Of a stretch of 64,000 bases of DNA, positions 1-9,093 are shown one piece after another. Numbering within the stretch: position 1 is the first letter of the stretch; each line of letters begins with the position of its first letter. The translations under genes were made by a program, and so were the position numbers. The notes beneath the pieces were generated by a model. It was given only the letters and a program-made list of their open reading frames with translations, was not told where the DNA came from and did no database searches. The DNA is from Pontibacillus litoralis JSM 072002 (GTDB lineage: Bacteria > Bacillota > Bacilli > Bacillales > BH030062): NCBI RefSeq assembly GCF_000775615.1, contig NZ_AVPG01000002.1, positions 62,001 to 126,000 of the forward strand, written 5' to 3'.

Positions 1-676
1 CACTGATAACCGTATCCCCTTCTAGTAGTCCCGCTTTGGCTGCCGGACCATTTTCCTCTAACATACCGAGCTGCGACTCTTCTACTGGTACACCTTGAAT
101 AAACCCTAGAATCAAGAACAATACCATTGCTAACACAAAATTCATCATGGGGCCGGCAAATAATTGCATCGCTCGCTGTGGAATCGTTTTAGACGCAAAT
201 TGACGATCATATGGAGCAATTTGCGTTTCCTTCTCATCCATTACAAATTTCGCTTTAGGATGTACATCAAACGTTAACTTGTCATCTTCATCAATCTCAT
301 ATCCTTCTACTTTCAGAGCATGATCTAAATCGACATGTTCCACTTCAATAACTTTCGCATTCGGATGCTTTGACTTGTTATTAACAATTAAACGAATTAC
401 TTGACCCGCTTCATTAAATTCTAAACCGATATGGTGCCCAGGCTTAATGTCAATAATCTCTGGATCTTCTCCAGCTACCCTTACATAACCTCCAATCGGC
501 AACAAACGAATCGTATACAATGTTTCGTTTCTCTCAAAAAAGTGTATTTTCGGTCCCATTCCAATTGCAAATTCCCGAACTAACATGCCAGCTCGCTTAG
601 CAAAAATGAGATGCCCCCATTCGTGAACAAATACGAGCAGGCCAAACATAAATATAAACGCTAAAATCGTTGCCAT
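1..676 (-). CDS. rseP: RseP/RasP site-2 intramembrane zinc protease (3' part beyond window)
   Basis: Membrane-embedded metalloprotease that cleaves transmembrane substrates such as anti-sigma factors and remnant signal peptides. About 225 codons are visible; the C-terminal half lies beyond the left edge. The zinc motif HEWGH is at residues 18-22 inside the first membrane segment. A second hydrophobic stretch around residues 175-200 is followed by the start of a PDZ domain ([10 protein letters not shown]). The ATG at 676 is preceded by AGGAGC at 8 bases. It follows dxr by 19 bases and is the last visible gene of the uppS-cdsA-dxr-rseP set, the same order as in B. subtilis (rasP). Confidence 0.95.
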   Translation of the reverse strand, partial: MATILAFIFMFGLLVFVHEWGHLIFAKRAGMLVREFAIGMGPKIHFFERNETLYTIRLLPIGGYVRVAGEDPEIIDIKPGHHIGLEFNEAGQVIRLIVNNKSKHPNAKVIEVEHVDLDHALKVEGYEIDEDDKLTFDVHPKAKFVMDEKETQIAPYDRQFASKTIPQRAMQLFAGPMMNFVLAMVLFLILGFIQGVPVEESQLGMLEENGPAAKAGLLEGDTVIS

Positions 677-695
677 TAATGCCAGCTCCTACCTT

Positions 696-1841
696 TTAGA
701 ATACGTACGACTTCACTAATTCCCTCGTTTCCTGATCGACACGCAGTATCGTTTCCAAATTAGGAAGCTCTAATACTTCGTGTGATTGAAGAGCTCTCTC
801 AATTAACTCCTCAATAGATAAGAAGGATACTTTACCTTTCAAAAATAAATCGACAGCTTGTTCATTCGCTGCATTTAATACTGTTGGCATTGTTCCACCT
901 ATACGCCCTGCCTCGTATGCCAATTTCAAACATGGGAATCGATCCATGTCCATTTTTTGAAAATGTAACGCACCTATTTCTATTAAGTCTAACGTTTTTG
1001 TTTGATGAAGTTCAAGTCGATTTGGATAAGACAATGCATATTGTATTGGCACTCGCATATCAGGTGTACCTAGTTGAGCTATTACACTTTTGTCAACGAA
1101 TTCGATCATCGAATGAATGACACTTTCCCGATGTTGAATGACTTCAATTTGATCATATGGTATGTTAAACAACCAATGTGCTTCAATGACTTCTAATCCT
1201 TTATTCATCATCGTAGCCGAATCAATCGTGATTTTTGCACCCATACTCCAATTTGGATGGTTAAGTGCATCTTTGACTGTTACACCTTGCAATTGTTCTC
1301 TTGTTTTGTCACGGAAACTACCACCTGATGCCGTCAAAATCATTTTGTTCACATCTTTCATAGATTCACCATTTAAGCATTGGAAGATAGCAGAGTGTTC
1401 ACTATCAACTGGTAATATAGAAATGTTATGACGTTTGGCAGCATCCATTACAAGGTGACCTGCTGTGACTAACGTTTCTTTATTTGCTAATGCAATTTGT
1501 TTACCAGCTTCAATTGCTCCTAACGTAGAGGATAATCCTACACTCCCCATAACTGCATTGACGACAACATCTACTTTATCATGCGTAGCAACTTCGTACA
1601 TACCGTCTAATCCAGTATATATTTGACCACGGTAACCTTGAACCTGTAGTTTACTTTTCACTACTTCGTCATGAACAACAACTATTTCAGGTTCAAATTC
1701 ATGAATAAGTGGAAGTGCTTTTTCAACATTTTGACCAAATGCTAGAGCAAATAACGAGAACTGTTCTGGATGATTTCGAATGACATCTGCTGTCTGCAGC
1801 CCGATAGAACCCGTTGCGCCTAATAAGGTTATTTGCTTCAT
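696..1841 (-). CDS. dxr: 1-deoxy-D-xylulose 5-phosphate reductoisomerase
   Basis: Converts DXP to 2-C-methyl-D-erythritol 4-phosphate with NADPH, the committed step of the MEP isoprenoid pathway. The NADPH-binding GATGSIG is at residues 8-14. The metal and substrate motifs [11 protein letters not shown] and ASGGSFRDK follow, then [20 protein letters not shown] in the catalytic domain; the length of 381 residues is normal. Two adjacent ATGs exist (1844, 1841); I chose the second because it gives the family N-terminus MK[10 protein letters not shown] and an 8-base gap to GGAG. It sits between cdsA and rseP, which ties isoprenoid supply to undecaprenyl phosphate synthesis by uppS. Confidence 0.97.
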   Translation of the reverse strand: MKQITLLGATGSIGLQTADVIRNHPEQFSLFALAFGQNVEKALPLIHEFEPEIVVVHDEVVKSKLQVQGYRGQIYTGLDGMYEVATHDKVDVVVNAVMGSVGLSSTLGAIEAGKQIALANKETLVTAGHLVMDAAKRHNISILPVDSEHSAIFQCLNGESMKDVNKMILTASGGSFRDKTREQLQGVTVKDALNHPNWSMGAKITIDSATMMNKGLEVIEAHWLFNIPYDQIEVIQHRESVIHSMIEFVDKSVIAQLGTPDMRVPIQYALSYPNRLELHQTKTLDLIEIGALHFQKMDMDRFPCLKLAYEAGRIGGTMPTVLNAANEQAVDLFLKGKVSFLSIEELIERALQSHEVLELPNLETILRVDQETRELVKSYVF

Positions 1842-1868
1842 CATACACGCTCCTATACTTTATAATTA

Positions 1869-2660
1869 CTATGAAATAAATTGAATAAAATGCAAAATAG
1901 GAATGACAAAAATTAAACTGTCAAACCTGTCTAACACGCCTCCATGTCCAGGAAGTAACCGGCCAGAGTCTTTAACAGAGTAATGCCTCTTGTATGCAGA
2001 CTCAACTAAGTCGCCTATTTGGCCGAATACCGACACTATTATTGCTACAAGTAGAACAACCAAGATAGAAGCGTGTACGGGATAAATGAATTGAAAAATG
2101 ATAGCTACTATTATCGCAAGTAGAATGCCCCCGATGGAGCCTTCAATCGTTTTATTCGGACTTATTTCTGGCCACAATTTACGTTTACCGAAAGCTTTCC
2201 CGAAGAAATAAGCTCCCATATCCGTCGCCCATATTAAAAATAAGGCAAAGAAAACATAATGAACGCCCACTTCTCTTGTAAGCATCAAGTAATAAAACCC
2301 CATACCTACATATACAGCAGATAAAATTAAAAAACCTGCATCATCAAAGGTAAATTTGTTTTTTAACAGCACCGTATACCCGAGTAGTACAAATGTCGCT
2401 AGCAACGTTGCTTCAGATTTGCCCATATCGATTAAATCAAACCAAACGATAGAAGGTAATGGAACCAACAATACCCAAAGGTGCACGATTGAGATGATTC
2501 CTGGAAAAGAAAAAGGGGATATCCTCCTCATTTTTAGCAATTCGACTAAACCAATCGTTGCAAATATATAGATTAGTACAAAAAAGGGCATCTCTCCAAA
2601 AAAGATAATCGGAATAAAGAAAAGACCGAATACAATTGCAGTGATTATACGTTGTTTCAA
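1869..2660 (-). CDS. cdsA: phosphatidate cytidylyltransferase
   Basis: Makes CDP-diacylglycerol from phosphatidic acid and CTP, the branch-point precursor of membrane phospholipids. The 263 residues form about eight hydrophobic membrane segments. The family signature is near the C-terminus, around residues 215-245 ([13 protein letters not shown], then [14 protein letters not shown]). It is 15 bases from the uppS stop and 24 bases from dxr, so it is co-transcribed with them. Nothing is unusual in length or motif content. Confidence 0.96.
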   Translation of the reverse strand: MKQRIITAIVFGLFFIPIIFFGEMPFFVLIYIFATIGLVELLKMRRISPFSFPGIISIVHLWVLLVPLPSIVWFDLIDMGKSEATLLATFVLLGYTVLLKNKFTFDDAGFLILSAVYVGMGFYYLMLTREVGVHYVFFALFLIWATDMGAYFFGKAFGKRKLWPEISPNKTIEGSIGGILLAIIVAIIFQFIYPVHASILVVLLVAIIVSVFGQIGDLVESAYKRHYSVKDSGRLLPGHGGVLDRFDSLIFVIPILHFIQFIS

Positions 2661-2675
2661 GACAATTTCAACACC

Positions 2676-3440
2676 TTATACGCCTCCATACCTTCTTTTT
2701 CTGCTTTGATAATCGCATATTGCTCGTTCATAAAGATTCTCATCAAAATCAGGCCATAACACATCCGTAAACCAGAACTCTGTATATGCTAATTGCCACA
2801 ATAAATAGTTGCTTAAGCGCTGTTCCCCGCTCGTACGTATTAATAAGTCAGGATCTGGAAGCCCACATGTGTATAAGTACGATTCAAACACATCTTCATT
2901 TAACTCTTCCATCTTCCTCTCACCATTTTGAACATCTTGAACGATGGAAGTGACTGCATGCATAATCTCATCTCTACTTCCATAGTTTAGCGCAAAGTTC
3001 AAGATAAGCCCTGTATTATGCTTCGTTTTTTCTTTCGCACGCTGAACAGCTTTTTGTGTATGTGTTGGTAAATGCTCAACATCCCCAACGGTTTGAACTT
3101 GAACGTTTTTCTCTATCAATTCCGGTAAGTATGTAGTCAAAAATTCATTAGGTAATTTCATCAAAAATTCAACTTCTGCTTTTGGACGCTTCCAATTTTC
3201 CGTAGAAAAAGCGTACAATGTAATCGCTTCGATTCCTAAATCCGAAGACTTTCTTACAATTTTCTTTACGACGTTCATTCCTTCTTTATGACCTGCAACA
3301 CGTGGAAGACCCCGTTTTTTCGCCCACCTCCCATTCCCATCCATAATGATTGCGATATGCTTTGGTAAGTTCGTATTGTCTAACTCGTGTTGTTCTATAT
3401 GAGATGTACCTTTTTTAGTAAAAGGAAGTTTTAAAAACAT
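2676..3440 (-). CDS. uppS: undecaprenyl diphosphate synthase (isoprenyl transferase)
   Basis: Cis-prenyltransferase that condenses isopentenyl diphosphates into C55 undecaprenyl diphosphate, the lipid carrier for cell-wall polymers. The catalytic Asp is D34 in MDGNGRWAKKRG. The conserved C-terminal RTSGEQRLSNYLLWQLAYTE binds the diphosphate. The frame is open 28 codons further upstream, but the ATG at 3440 has GGAGG at 7 bases and gives the usual length of 254 residues, so I use it. The extra upstream codons overlap a hairpin and are unlikely to be translated. The gene follows frr across two tandem hairpins and may have its own promoter. Confidence 0.95.
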   Translation of the reverse strand: MFLKLPFTKKGTSHIEQHELDNTNLPKHIAIIMDGNGRWAKKRGLPRVAGHKEGMNVVKKIVRKSSDLGIEAITLYAFSTENWKRPKAEVEFLMKLPNEFLTTYLPELIEKNVQVQTVGDVEHLPTHTQKAVQRAKEKTKHNTGLILNFALNYGSRDEIMHAVTSIVQDVQNGERKMEELNEDVFESYLYTCGLPDPDLLIRTSGEQRLSNYLLWQLAYTEFWFTDVLWPDFDENLYERAICDYQSRKRRYGGV

Positions 3441-3446
3441 AACAGA

Positions 3447-3475
3447 TCCTCCAAAGTGCTCTTTTATAGATAGAA
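3447..3475 (-). promoter_or_regulatory. possible uppS promoter -10 region and ribosome binding site
   Basis: The minus strand carries TATAAA 23-28 bases upstream of the uppS ATG and GGAGG just before the start. A -35-like TTGCGA lies 18 bases above TATAAA, inside the 3' arm of the preceding hairpin. The -10 matches 5 of 6 consensus bases and the -35 matches 4 of 6. Assignment is tentative. Confidence 0.3.
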
Positions 3476-3508
3476 AAATGTGGCTTTCGCAAAAATAAGC
3501 GAAAGCCA
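3474..3508 (-). terminator. second hairpin of the frr-uppS gap, terminator-like
   Basis: A perfect 10-base stem (TGGCTTTCGC with GCGAAAGCCA) with an 8-base loop. On the minus strand it is followed by CATTTTTC. It is the second hairpin below the frr terminator and stands immediately above uppS, so it may terminate residual read-through or act as an attenuator. Confidence 0.6.
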
Positions 3509-3537
3509 ATCTACAACGTTTCATGATTAGCTGAAAA

Positions 3538-3564
3538 TGAAAAACCCCCTTCTAACTAAGAGGG
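3538..3564 (-). terminator. Rho-independent terminator after frr
   Basis: Minus-strand stem CCCTCTT/AAGGGGG (7 bp with one G-U) with loop AGTTAG, followed by TTTTTC. It lies 30 bases after the frr stop codon and ends the rpsB-tsf-pyrH-frr unit. Confidence 0.8.
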
Positions 3565-3593
3565 CATCCATTTCCATTGTACTAGGAAAACCT

Positions 3594-4151
3594 TTATACT
3601 TCCATAATTTCTTGTTCTTTGTTTTTAGCAGTTTCATCAATTTTGGCAATGTGCTGATCTGTTTCTTTTTGAACTTCGTCTTGATAAAAGCGTAGATCAT
3701 CTTCTGTAATATCTCCGCCTTTCTCAAGTTTCTTCAAGCTGTCGTTCGCATCACGGCGAATGTTACGAATTTGAACTTTCGCTTCTTCCGCATATTTCTT
3801 CACAACTTTAGTTAAGTCTTTACGACGTTGTTCGGTTAATGCAGGAATGTTAATACGAATTACGTTCCCATCACTAGATGGAGATAGACCAAGATCTGCC
3901 TTTTGAATCGCCTTCTCAATATCATTAATCGATGACTTATCAAACGGTGTAATGACAAGCAAACGTGCTTCAGGAGCAGAGATTGTTGCAAGCTGATTCA
4001 AAGGAACAACCGCACCATAATATTCAGCCTTCACTGGGTCTAGAATAGTTGGGTTCGCACGTCCTGCGCGCACAGTAGATAATTGCTTAGCAAATGCGCT
4101 TACCGCTTCTGTCATTTCTTCTCTCATTTGTTTCATTGTTGTTTCTGCCAT
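3594..4151 (-). CDS. frr: ribosome recycling factor
   Basis: Splits the post-termination ribosome together with EF-G. The 185 residues are the standard length. The N-terminal three-helix bundle half, with the conserved [22 protein letters not shown] around residues 24-46, and the C-terminal helix with [13 protein letters not shown] are both present. The start ATG is two bases after the pyrH stop, so the two genes are translationally close. Two hairpins follow it before uppS. Confidence 0.97.
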   Translation of the reverse strand: MAETTMKQMREEMTEAVSAFAKQLSTVRAGRANPTILDPVKAEYYGAVVPLNQLATISAPEARLLVITPFDKSSINDIEKAIQKADLGLSPSSDGNVIRINIPALTEQRRKDLTKVVKKYAEEAKVQIRNIRRDANDSLKKLEKGGDITEDDLRFYQDEVQKETDQHIAKIDETAKNKEQEIMEV

Positions 4152-4153
4152 TA

Positions 4154-4876
4154 CTATTTCCCCCTTACAATCGTTCCAATAGTTTCACCTAGTACGGCGC
4201 GTTTAATATTTCCGTCCTCCATAATAGAGAATACTAAAAGAGGTATATCATTGTCCATACATAATGATGAAGCCGTTGAATCCATAACACCTAATCCTTC
4301 ATTAAGTACGTCTAAATAGGATAGTTCATCATATTTCTTTGCGTTTTCATCTTGTTTAGGGTCTGCATTATAGACTCCATCTACATTATTTTTTGCCATT
4401 AGAATAACATCGGCTTCAATTTCTGCAGCACGCAATGCAGCGGTTGTATCTGTTGAGAAATATGGGTTACCTGTACCAGCCGCAAAAATAACAACACGTT
4501 TTTTCTCTAGATGTCTAATTGCTTTACGACGGATGTATGGTTCTGCTACTTGACGCATTTCAATTGACGTTTGCACTCGAGTTGGAATACCGATATTCTC
4601 TAAGCTATCTTGTAGAGCTAAAGAGTTCATTACTGTAGCAAGCATTCCCATGTAATCTGCCGTTGCACGGTCCATACCTACTTCACTACCCACTTTGCCA
4701 CGCCAAATATTACCTCCGCCAACAACTACTGCTACTTCTACTCCAAGTTCTGCAACGTCACGTATTTGCTGGGCAATAGATTGAATAATCTTTGGTTCTA
4801 ATCCATAACCTTGTGATCCACTTAAAGCTTCTCCACTTAATTTTAACACAATTCTTTGGTATTGAGCTGTTGTCAT
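4154..4876 (-). CDS. pyrH: UMP kinase
   Basis: Hexameric bacterial UMP kinase that makes UDP from UMP and ATP in pyrimidine nucleotide synthesis; GTP activates and UTP inhibits this family. It has KLSGEAL near the N-terminus (phosphate-binding loop), [30 protein letters not shown] and [12 protein letters not shown]. An in-frame ATG lies five codons upstream, but GGAGG is inside that extension and is 5 bases from the ATG at 4876, which gives 240 residues. It lies between tsf and frr as in other Bacilli. Confidence 0.97.
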   Translation of the reverse strand: MTTAQYQRIVLKLSGEALSGSQGYGLEPKIIQSIAQQIRDVAELGVEVAVVVGGGNIWRGKVGSEVGMDRATADYMGMLATVMNSLALQDSLENIGIPTRVQTSIEMRQVAEPYIRRKAIRHLEKKRVVIFAAGTGNPYFSTDTTAALRAAEIEADVILMAKNNVDGVYNADPKQDENAKKYDELSYLDVLNEGLGVMDSTASSLCMDNDIPLLVFSIMEDGNIKRAVLGETIGTIVRGK

Positions 4877-4905
4877 ATATACCTCCACCACTTATTTATG
4901 TACAC

Positions 4906-4946
4906 TTTTGAAAATAGGGAACACTATGTGTCCCCTATTTTCAAAA
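4906..4946 (-). terminator. long dyad between tsf and pyrH, probable terminator
   Basis: Near-perfect inverted repeat: on the minus strand GGGGACAC-ATA-GTGTTCCC followed by TATTTTC, and the A/T-rich flanks can extend the stem to about 18 bp. It begins 7 bases after the tsf stop codon. It can form on either strand; the U-rich tail is short, so termination may be partial and let pyrH-frr be transcribed at a lower level. Confidence 0.6.
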
Positions 4947-4952
4947 ATCACT

Positions 4953-5837
4953 TTATTTATTCACTTGATTCATTACTTCTTCAGCAAAGTTCTCTTCACG
5001 TTTCTCCAAGCCTTCGCCTACTTCATAACGAACAAATGTTTTAACTGTCGCATTATGCTCTTGTACGAATTGTTTCACTTTCTTATCTGGGTCTTTAACG
5101 AAAGACTGCTCTAATAGTACAATGCCTTCGAAGAATTTACCAAGACGACCTTCTACCATCTTTTCAACGATATTTTCTGGTTTACCTTCGTTAAGCGCTT
5201 CTTTTTTAAGCACTTCACGCTCTTGGTTCACTTCTTCAGCTGAAACTTCCTCACGAGTTGCATAACGTGGGTTAACAGCCGCTACGTGCATGGCTACATC
5301 TTTAGCAACAGCTTCTTCAGTAGTACCTTCAAGCACAGAAAGTACAGCGATACGACCACCCATATGTAGGTAAGCACCAAACGCATCATTATCGCCTTTA
5401 TCTACAATAGTGAAGCGACGTAACGTAATTTTTTCACCAATTTTCGCAATGTTAGTAGTGATAAAGTCGTTTACTGTTTCGCCTTCGCCATGAAGCTTTT
5501 GCTCAAGTGCTTCTTCAACAGTTGCTGGCTTTTGTTTCACTAAATGAGTTGCTAGCTCTTGAAGCAAGTTCTTGAACTGATCGTTTTTAGCAACGAAGTC
5601 CGTTTCAGCGTTCACTTCAAAAATAACTGCTGTATTACCATCTACTTCGATAAAAGTAGATCCTTCTGCAGCGATACGATCTTGTTTCTTCTGAGCTTTA
5701 GAAATACCTTTCTCACGAAGCCATTCAATTGCTTTTTCCATATCGCCATCTACTTCAGTAAGTGCTTTTTTACAATCCATCATTCCTGCACCAGTCTTTT
5801 CGCGCAGTTCTTTAACCATTTTAGCTGTTACTGCCAT
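4953..5837 (-). CDS. tsf: translation elongation factor Ts
   Basis: Guanine nucleotide exchange factor for EF-Tu. The N-terminal UBA-like domain (residues 1-55, with [16 protein letters not shown]) and the core motif ETDFVAKND (about residues 78-86), which inserts near the EF-Tu nucleotide site, are clear. The length of 294 residues is normal. AAAGGAGG lies 8 bases before the ATG at 5837. A terminator-like hairpin separates it from rpsB and another from pyrH, so expression can step down along the operon. Confidence 0.98.
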   Translation of the reverse strand: MAVTAKMVKELREKTGAGMMDCKKALTEVDGDMEKAIEWLREKGISKAQKKQDRIAAEGSTFIEVDGNTAVIFEVNAETDFVAKNDQFKNLLQELATHLVKQKPATVEEALEQKLHGEGETVNDFITTNIAKIGEKITLRRFTIVDKGDNDAFGAYLHMGGRIAVLSVLEGTTEEAVAKDVAMHVAAVNPRYATREEVSAEEVNQEREVLKKEALNEGKPENIVEKMVEGRLGKFFEGIVLLEQSFVKDPDKKVKQFVQEHNATVKTFVRYEVGEGLEKREENFAEEVMNQVNK

Positions 5838-5874
5838 GGAAAAATCCTCCTTTATTATATCAAGTATACCTGTT

Positions 5875-5910
5875 TAAAAAAGGTGATAAAAGGTACTTCC
5901 CTTTATCACC
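5875..5910 (-). terminator. Rho-independent terminator between rpsB and tsf
   Basis: Minus-strand stem GGTGATAAAG / CTTTTATCACC (10 bp) with a short loop, followed by TTTTTTAAAC. It lies 14 bases after the rpsB stop and 38 bases before tsf, so it probably works as a partial terminator setting the S2 to EF-Ts ratio. Confidence 0.8.
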
Positions 5911-5923
5911 CTTCAAACCATCC

Positions 5924-6673
5924 TTACTCTTGCGTTGCTTCTGCTTCTGCCACTTCTGCTTCTTCTGTTTGCTCTACTTCTGCAATCTCTTCGCCTTGTT
6001 TCGCTTCAAGAATCGCATCAGCCATTTTAGCAGTTAGAAGTTTAACAGCACGAATTGCATCATCGTTTGCTGGGATTACGTAGTCGATTTCATCTGGATC
6101 ACAGTTCGTGTCAACAATACCAACAATTGGGATGTTCAATTTATGCGCTTCCGCAACCGCAATACGCTCTTTACGTGGGTCAATGATGAACATTGCATCA
6201 GGAAGAGTTTCCATTTCCTTAATACCACCAAGGAATTTAACTAAACGATCTTTTTCTTTAAGAAGATCGACTGTTTCTTTTTTCGGAAGTACTTCGAACG
6301 TTCCGTCTTCTTCCATACGCTCAATATCTTTAAGGCGATTGATACGTTTACGGATTGTTTCAAAGTTCGTAAGTGTACCACCTAACCAACGTTGGTTGAT
6401 GTAATACATACCAGCACGAGTTGCTTCTTCTTTAACAGATTCTTGTGCTTGCTTTTTCGTACCTACAAAAAGAATAGTACCGCCGTTTTCAGCTACATCC
6501 TTAATGAAGTGGAATGCTTCATCTACCTTTTTAACTGTTTTTTGAAGGTCGATGATGTAAATGCCGTTACGCTCCGTGAAGATATATTTTTTCATTTTCG
6601 GGTTCCAACGACGTGTTTGGTGTCCAAAATGAACACCAGCTTCTAAAAGCTGTTTCATTGAAATTACAGACAT
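5924..6673 (-). CDS. rpsB: 30S ribosomal protein S2
   Basis: Small-subunit protein that docks at the neck of the 30S through S1/bS21-proximal contacts. The N-terminal [20 protein letters not shown] and the family segment [19 protein letters not shown], followed by [13 protein letters not shown], identify S2. The 249 residues end in an acidic Glu/Ala-rich tail of about 25 residues, common in salt-tolerant Bacillaceae. AGGAGG is 7 bases before the ATG. A SigA-type promoter and a leader of about 110 bases lie upstream. Confidence 0.98.
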   Translation of the reverse strand: MSVISMKQLLEAGVHFGHQTRRWNPKMKKYIFTERNGIYIIDLQKTVKKVDEAFHFIKDVAENGGTILFVGTKKQAQESVKEEATRAGMYYINQRWLGGTLTNFETIRKRINRLKDIERMEEDGTFEVLPKKETVDLLKEKDRLVKFLGGIKEMETLPDAMFIIDPRKERIAVAEAHKLNIPIVGIVDTNCDPDEIDYVIPANDDAIRAVKLLTAKMADAILEAKQGEEIAEVEQTEEAEVAEAEATQE

Positions 6674-6784
6674 GTTTGTTCCTCCTAATTGGTTTTATTT
6701 CTCCTCCGCTTGTCTCATCTTTATATTAGGACTCTACAAAAGAGCACCACCTATATAAATCGACAAACGTGTGTATTAACACCA
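6674..6784 (-). promoter_or_regulatory. rpsB 5' leader
   Basis: Untranslated stretch between the predicted start point near 6784 and the rpsB ATG. It contains a small dyad GTGT-TAAT-ACAC near its 5' end and a short stem CTCT-TTTGT-AGAG in the middle. Leaders of ribosomal protein operons are often bound by the encoded protein; no published motif is recognised here, so autoregulation is only an inference. Confidence 0.4.
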
Positions 6785-6790
6785 AAAGTA

Positions 6791-6819
6791 ACTATACCAT
6801 ATGAATAACATCCATTCAA
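6791..6819 (-). promoter_or_regulatory. SigA-type promoter of rpsB
   Basis: Minus strand TTGAAT (6814-6819), 17-base spacer, TATAGT (6791-6796). It lies 7 bases beyond the swrB stop codon, so rpsB has its own promoter although no terminator separates it from the fla/che operon. Confidence 0.65.
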
Positions 6820-6825
6820 GTGCAT

Positions 6826-7332
6826 TTATACGTTTTTTCCATTAATTTTTAACGTCAATTCTACTTCCGTTTTCCCGCAATCTAATTGCTTGGCAATCTC
6901 TTCATTTGTAAGGCCTTGTAAATGCAATTGGTAAATAGACGATTGCAAGGAAGGGGTGTATATCTCTTCTTCCTTTGCTTGTGGAGGAGTATAGTGTTGT
7001 TGCTTTAGATGTGTCGAGCTGTCTTCTTTAGCTGAATTACTAGCATATTCGTTTTCAGGAACTGTTTGATGAACCCCATGCTCTTTAGGACCAGTGGAAG
7101 CGTTAACACGATAGTCATTGTATCCATTTTCCTCTATTCTATTCAATAGACGCTCATTTTCTTCCTTGATTTCTAATAAGTAAGCTGTGAATGTATCTTC
7201 TATTTCTTTCGCTACTTGTTGTTGTTGTAATTCTAATTCATTGGCCTTCGATACTCGTTTAGCCAACATCACAATAATAAATAATGTCACTCCATGTAAC
7301 AAAAAGCTAACTGTTATTAAAAATAGTGTCAT
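6826..7332 (-). CDS. swrB: swarming motility protein SwrB
   Basis: In B. subtilis SwrB (YlxL) promotes activation of the flagellar export apparatus and SigD-dependent expression. This 168-residue protein has the same length and position, last in fla/che before rpsB. It has one N-terminal membrane segment (residues 2-23), a basic patch AKRVSK, a coiled-coil-like stretch to about residue 70, a low-complexity linker, and a C-terminal helix-turn-helix-like segment (SIYQLHLQGLTNEEIAKQLD). It starts 11 bases after the preceding small gene. Identity rests on architecture and position as much as on sequence, so it is slightly less certain than the enzymes. Confidence 0.88.
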   Translation of the reverse strand: MTLFLITVSFLLHGVTLFIIVMLAKRVSKANELELQQQQVAKEIEDTFTAYLLEIKEENERLLNRIEENGYNDYRVNASTGPKEHGVHQTVPENEYASNSAKEDSSTHLKQQHYTPPQAKEEEIYTPSLQSSIYQLHLQGLTNEEIAKQLDCGKTEVELTLKINGKNV

Positions 7333-7343
7333 AGAAACCCTTC

Positions 7344-7649
7344 TTATCCGTTAAAATCAATATTTTTCCCTAAATAAGGGTGATCTAACCTCGGCAATGG
7401 CTCCTCCTCTTTCTCAGGTCCGTTTTTTTCGAAACAATATTCTGACTCATTTGATTCTTCTCGTAACTGAACATCTTCTGTTTGATCGCTTTCAATAACT
7501 TGCTTTCGTTTTCTTTGTTCTGCTGCTAGTTGATTGGCGACTATTTGTTGTTGCATCATCTGTCCTCTATGTTGCAACTGGTCTTGTAGTTTACCTGCGT
7601 CTTGCGTTCTTGGTAGAGCAACTTGCATTTCAATTGTTCGTAGCGTCAT
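7344..7649 (-). CDS. uncharacterised 101-residue protein of the fla/che 3' end
   Basis: I do not recognise a named family. The N-terminus TIEMQVALPRTQDAGKLQDQ looks conserved and is followed by a Gln-rich predicted helix (residues 15-55, RGQMMQQQIVANQLAAEQ). The C-terminal half is acidic and probably unstructured, ending PYLGKNIDFNG. There is no signal peptide or membrane segment. It sits 28 bases after the FapA-like gene and 11 bases before swrB, with normal spacing for co-translation. From memory, similar small proteins follow FapA/sigD genes in other Firmicutes; a role linked to flagella is inferred from position only. Confidence 0.75.
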   Translation of the reverse strand: MTLRTIEMQVALPRTQDAGKLQDQLQHRGQMMQQQIVANQLAAEQRKRKQVIESDQTEDVQLREESNESEYCFEKNGPEKEEEPLPRLDHPYLGKNIDFNG

Positions 7650-7677
7650 AACACCATTTCTTTCTTTAAAGTAATCG

Positions 7678-9072
7678 TTAAGTTAAAGGGTGAATAACAA
7701 TTTCGCTTTGATCCAATTGTATATAGACACGGTGATGCTGTTTTTTTATATGGCGCTTATATTTACGAAACGCAATAGTCGTATTAGGATGCAAAATACC
7801 TTCTACCATCAACTTAGCGTCTTTATTATCCGTTAATTGTTCTTGTAGTTCTTCCAATTGATCTTGAATATCTTGATATGTTTCTTTGCATTTCGCTATG
7901 GAGTTTCTCTGCCTCAATAAAGTAACTCGCTCTTGCGCAGATAAAGCTCCTTCTTTTTCTTTTTTTCTATGCAATTTTTTACCGACGATGTCTAGTTTCT
8001 CAAGTGAATCTTCTGTTTCTTCTTTTTGTTGCAATAAGCTGTTTTCCTTTTCGACCAATTTCTTATTAGCACCGAAGAACATTTCTGTTTTTGTACTCAT
8101 TTTATTCCCAATATCTTTGCACTGAATTAAGTGCCCTGCTGACAACGATCCACCTATGATATTTCCATTATGACAAGTAATCGAGTTGCGGGCAACACAA
8201 TCACTATGCAAAATGGAATGCTCAATTTGAATATGTCTACCTGCTTCAATGTTTCCTTGATTTACATAGCCGGCATGAACATCAACGCCTGCTTGAATGC
8301 TCCCTTTAGATGTTGCAGCAATTCCTTCTGATATATAGATAGATCCATCCGCAATTAAGGTGGCTCCTTCTACAAATCCATATACTTTAATATCACCTTG
8401 CGCCTTTAACGTATAACCGCTCGGTACGTTACCCCGAACAATAATGGTACCGACAAAGTCCAGATTACCCGTTTTCATATCGATATCATGATTCACTTCA
8501 AAATAAGGGTGCACATGGACAACACGTTCAAAAAAGCTAACTTGTCCGTCTACCGTTGCGTACATAGCTTGTTTGCTTTCTCTCCATTTTACATTCTTCC
8601 CCGCTCTTGTTCGAACAGGTTTTCCTGGTTTAGCTGGAATTGGCTTGTCGAATACTGTCTTACCAGCTTCCCCTTTGGTAGGAGAAATAATAGTTAATAA
8701 TTTATCTCCTTCCCTAACGGTAGGGATTTGCATAACATTTCTTAAGTCGACTGCATCTCGTTCATCCAATTCGGGGGCTGATTGACTATTTGCAGTAATT
8801 TCGTACTTAATCCGCCCGTTCTCTCCATGTTTTGCTGGTGTCCCTTCCGCAATTAATAACGGAAAATCTTCTTCTTTAAGTCCTTTACATAGCTGTTCAA
8901 TATGCTCCTGGTGAATACCATATGTAATAGAACGTTTATGTAGCTCATCTAACCAATCTTGAGGTGTTAACGATAATTCTAAATGATATTCTTTCTTGAA
9001 ATGCACATAACAGCTTAGCTGATCTTTAGAAATTTTAATGGAAAAAAAATCATCCAATTGTTCAATCCCCAA
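7678..9072 (-). CDS. FapA family protein (DUF342)
   Basis: A 464-residue cytoplasmic protein. The central part (about residues 165-325) is a series of polymer-forming, beta-helix-like repeats (VRGNVPSGYTLKAQGDIKV, VEGATLIADGSIYISEG, QAGVDVHAGYVNQGNIEAG). A coiled coil follows (residues 335-415), then a short beta-rich tail. This is the DUF342/FapA architecture; FapA in Vibrio was described as affecting flagellar assembly. The start is TTG at 9072 with GAGGAGG 8 bases away. The gene directly follows sigD by 21 bases; B. subtilis lacks it at this place. The exact function is unknown. Confidence 0.88.
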   Translation of the reverse strand: MGIEQLDDFFSIKISKDQLSCYVHFKKEYHLELSLTPQDWLDELHKRSITYGIHQEHIEQLCKGLKEEDFPLLIAEGTPAKHGENGRIKYEITANSQSAPELDERDAVDLRNVMQIPTVREGDKLLTIISPTKGEAGKTVFDKPIPAKPGKPVRTRAGKNVKWRESKQAMYATVDGQVSFFERVVHVHPYFEVNHDIDMKTGNLDFVGTIIVRGNVPSGYTLKAQGDIKVYGFVEGATLIADGSIYISEGIAATSKGSIQAGVDVHAGYVNQGNIEAGRHIQIEHSILHSDCVARNSITCHNGNIIGGSLSAGHLIQCKDIGNKMSTKTEMFFGANKKLVEKENSLLQQKEETEDSLEKLDIVGKKLHRKKEKEGALSAQERVTLLRQRNSIAKCKETYQDIQDQLEELQEQLTDNKDAKLMVEGILHPNTTIAFRKYKRHIKKQHHRVYIQLDQSEIVIHPLT

Positions 9073-9093
9073 AATGTCATCCTCCTCAACCCA

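Noticed and set aside
3527-3727. 66-codon minus-strand open frame overlapping frr
   Set aside because: Lysine-rich out-of-frame reading of the frr 3' end and its terminator; no ribosome site.
5850-5862. TATAAT with extended TGA just before tsf
   Set aside because: Transcription would start inside the Shine-Dalgarno, leaving tsf without a ribosome site, and no -35 is present.
5559-6083. 174-codon plus-strand open frame
   Set aside because: It crosses tsf, the terminator and rpsB on the opposite strand; no ribosome site and no recognisable domain.
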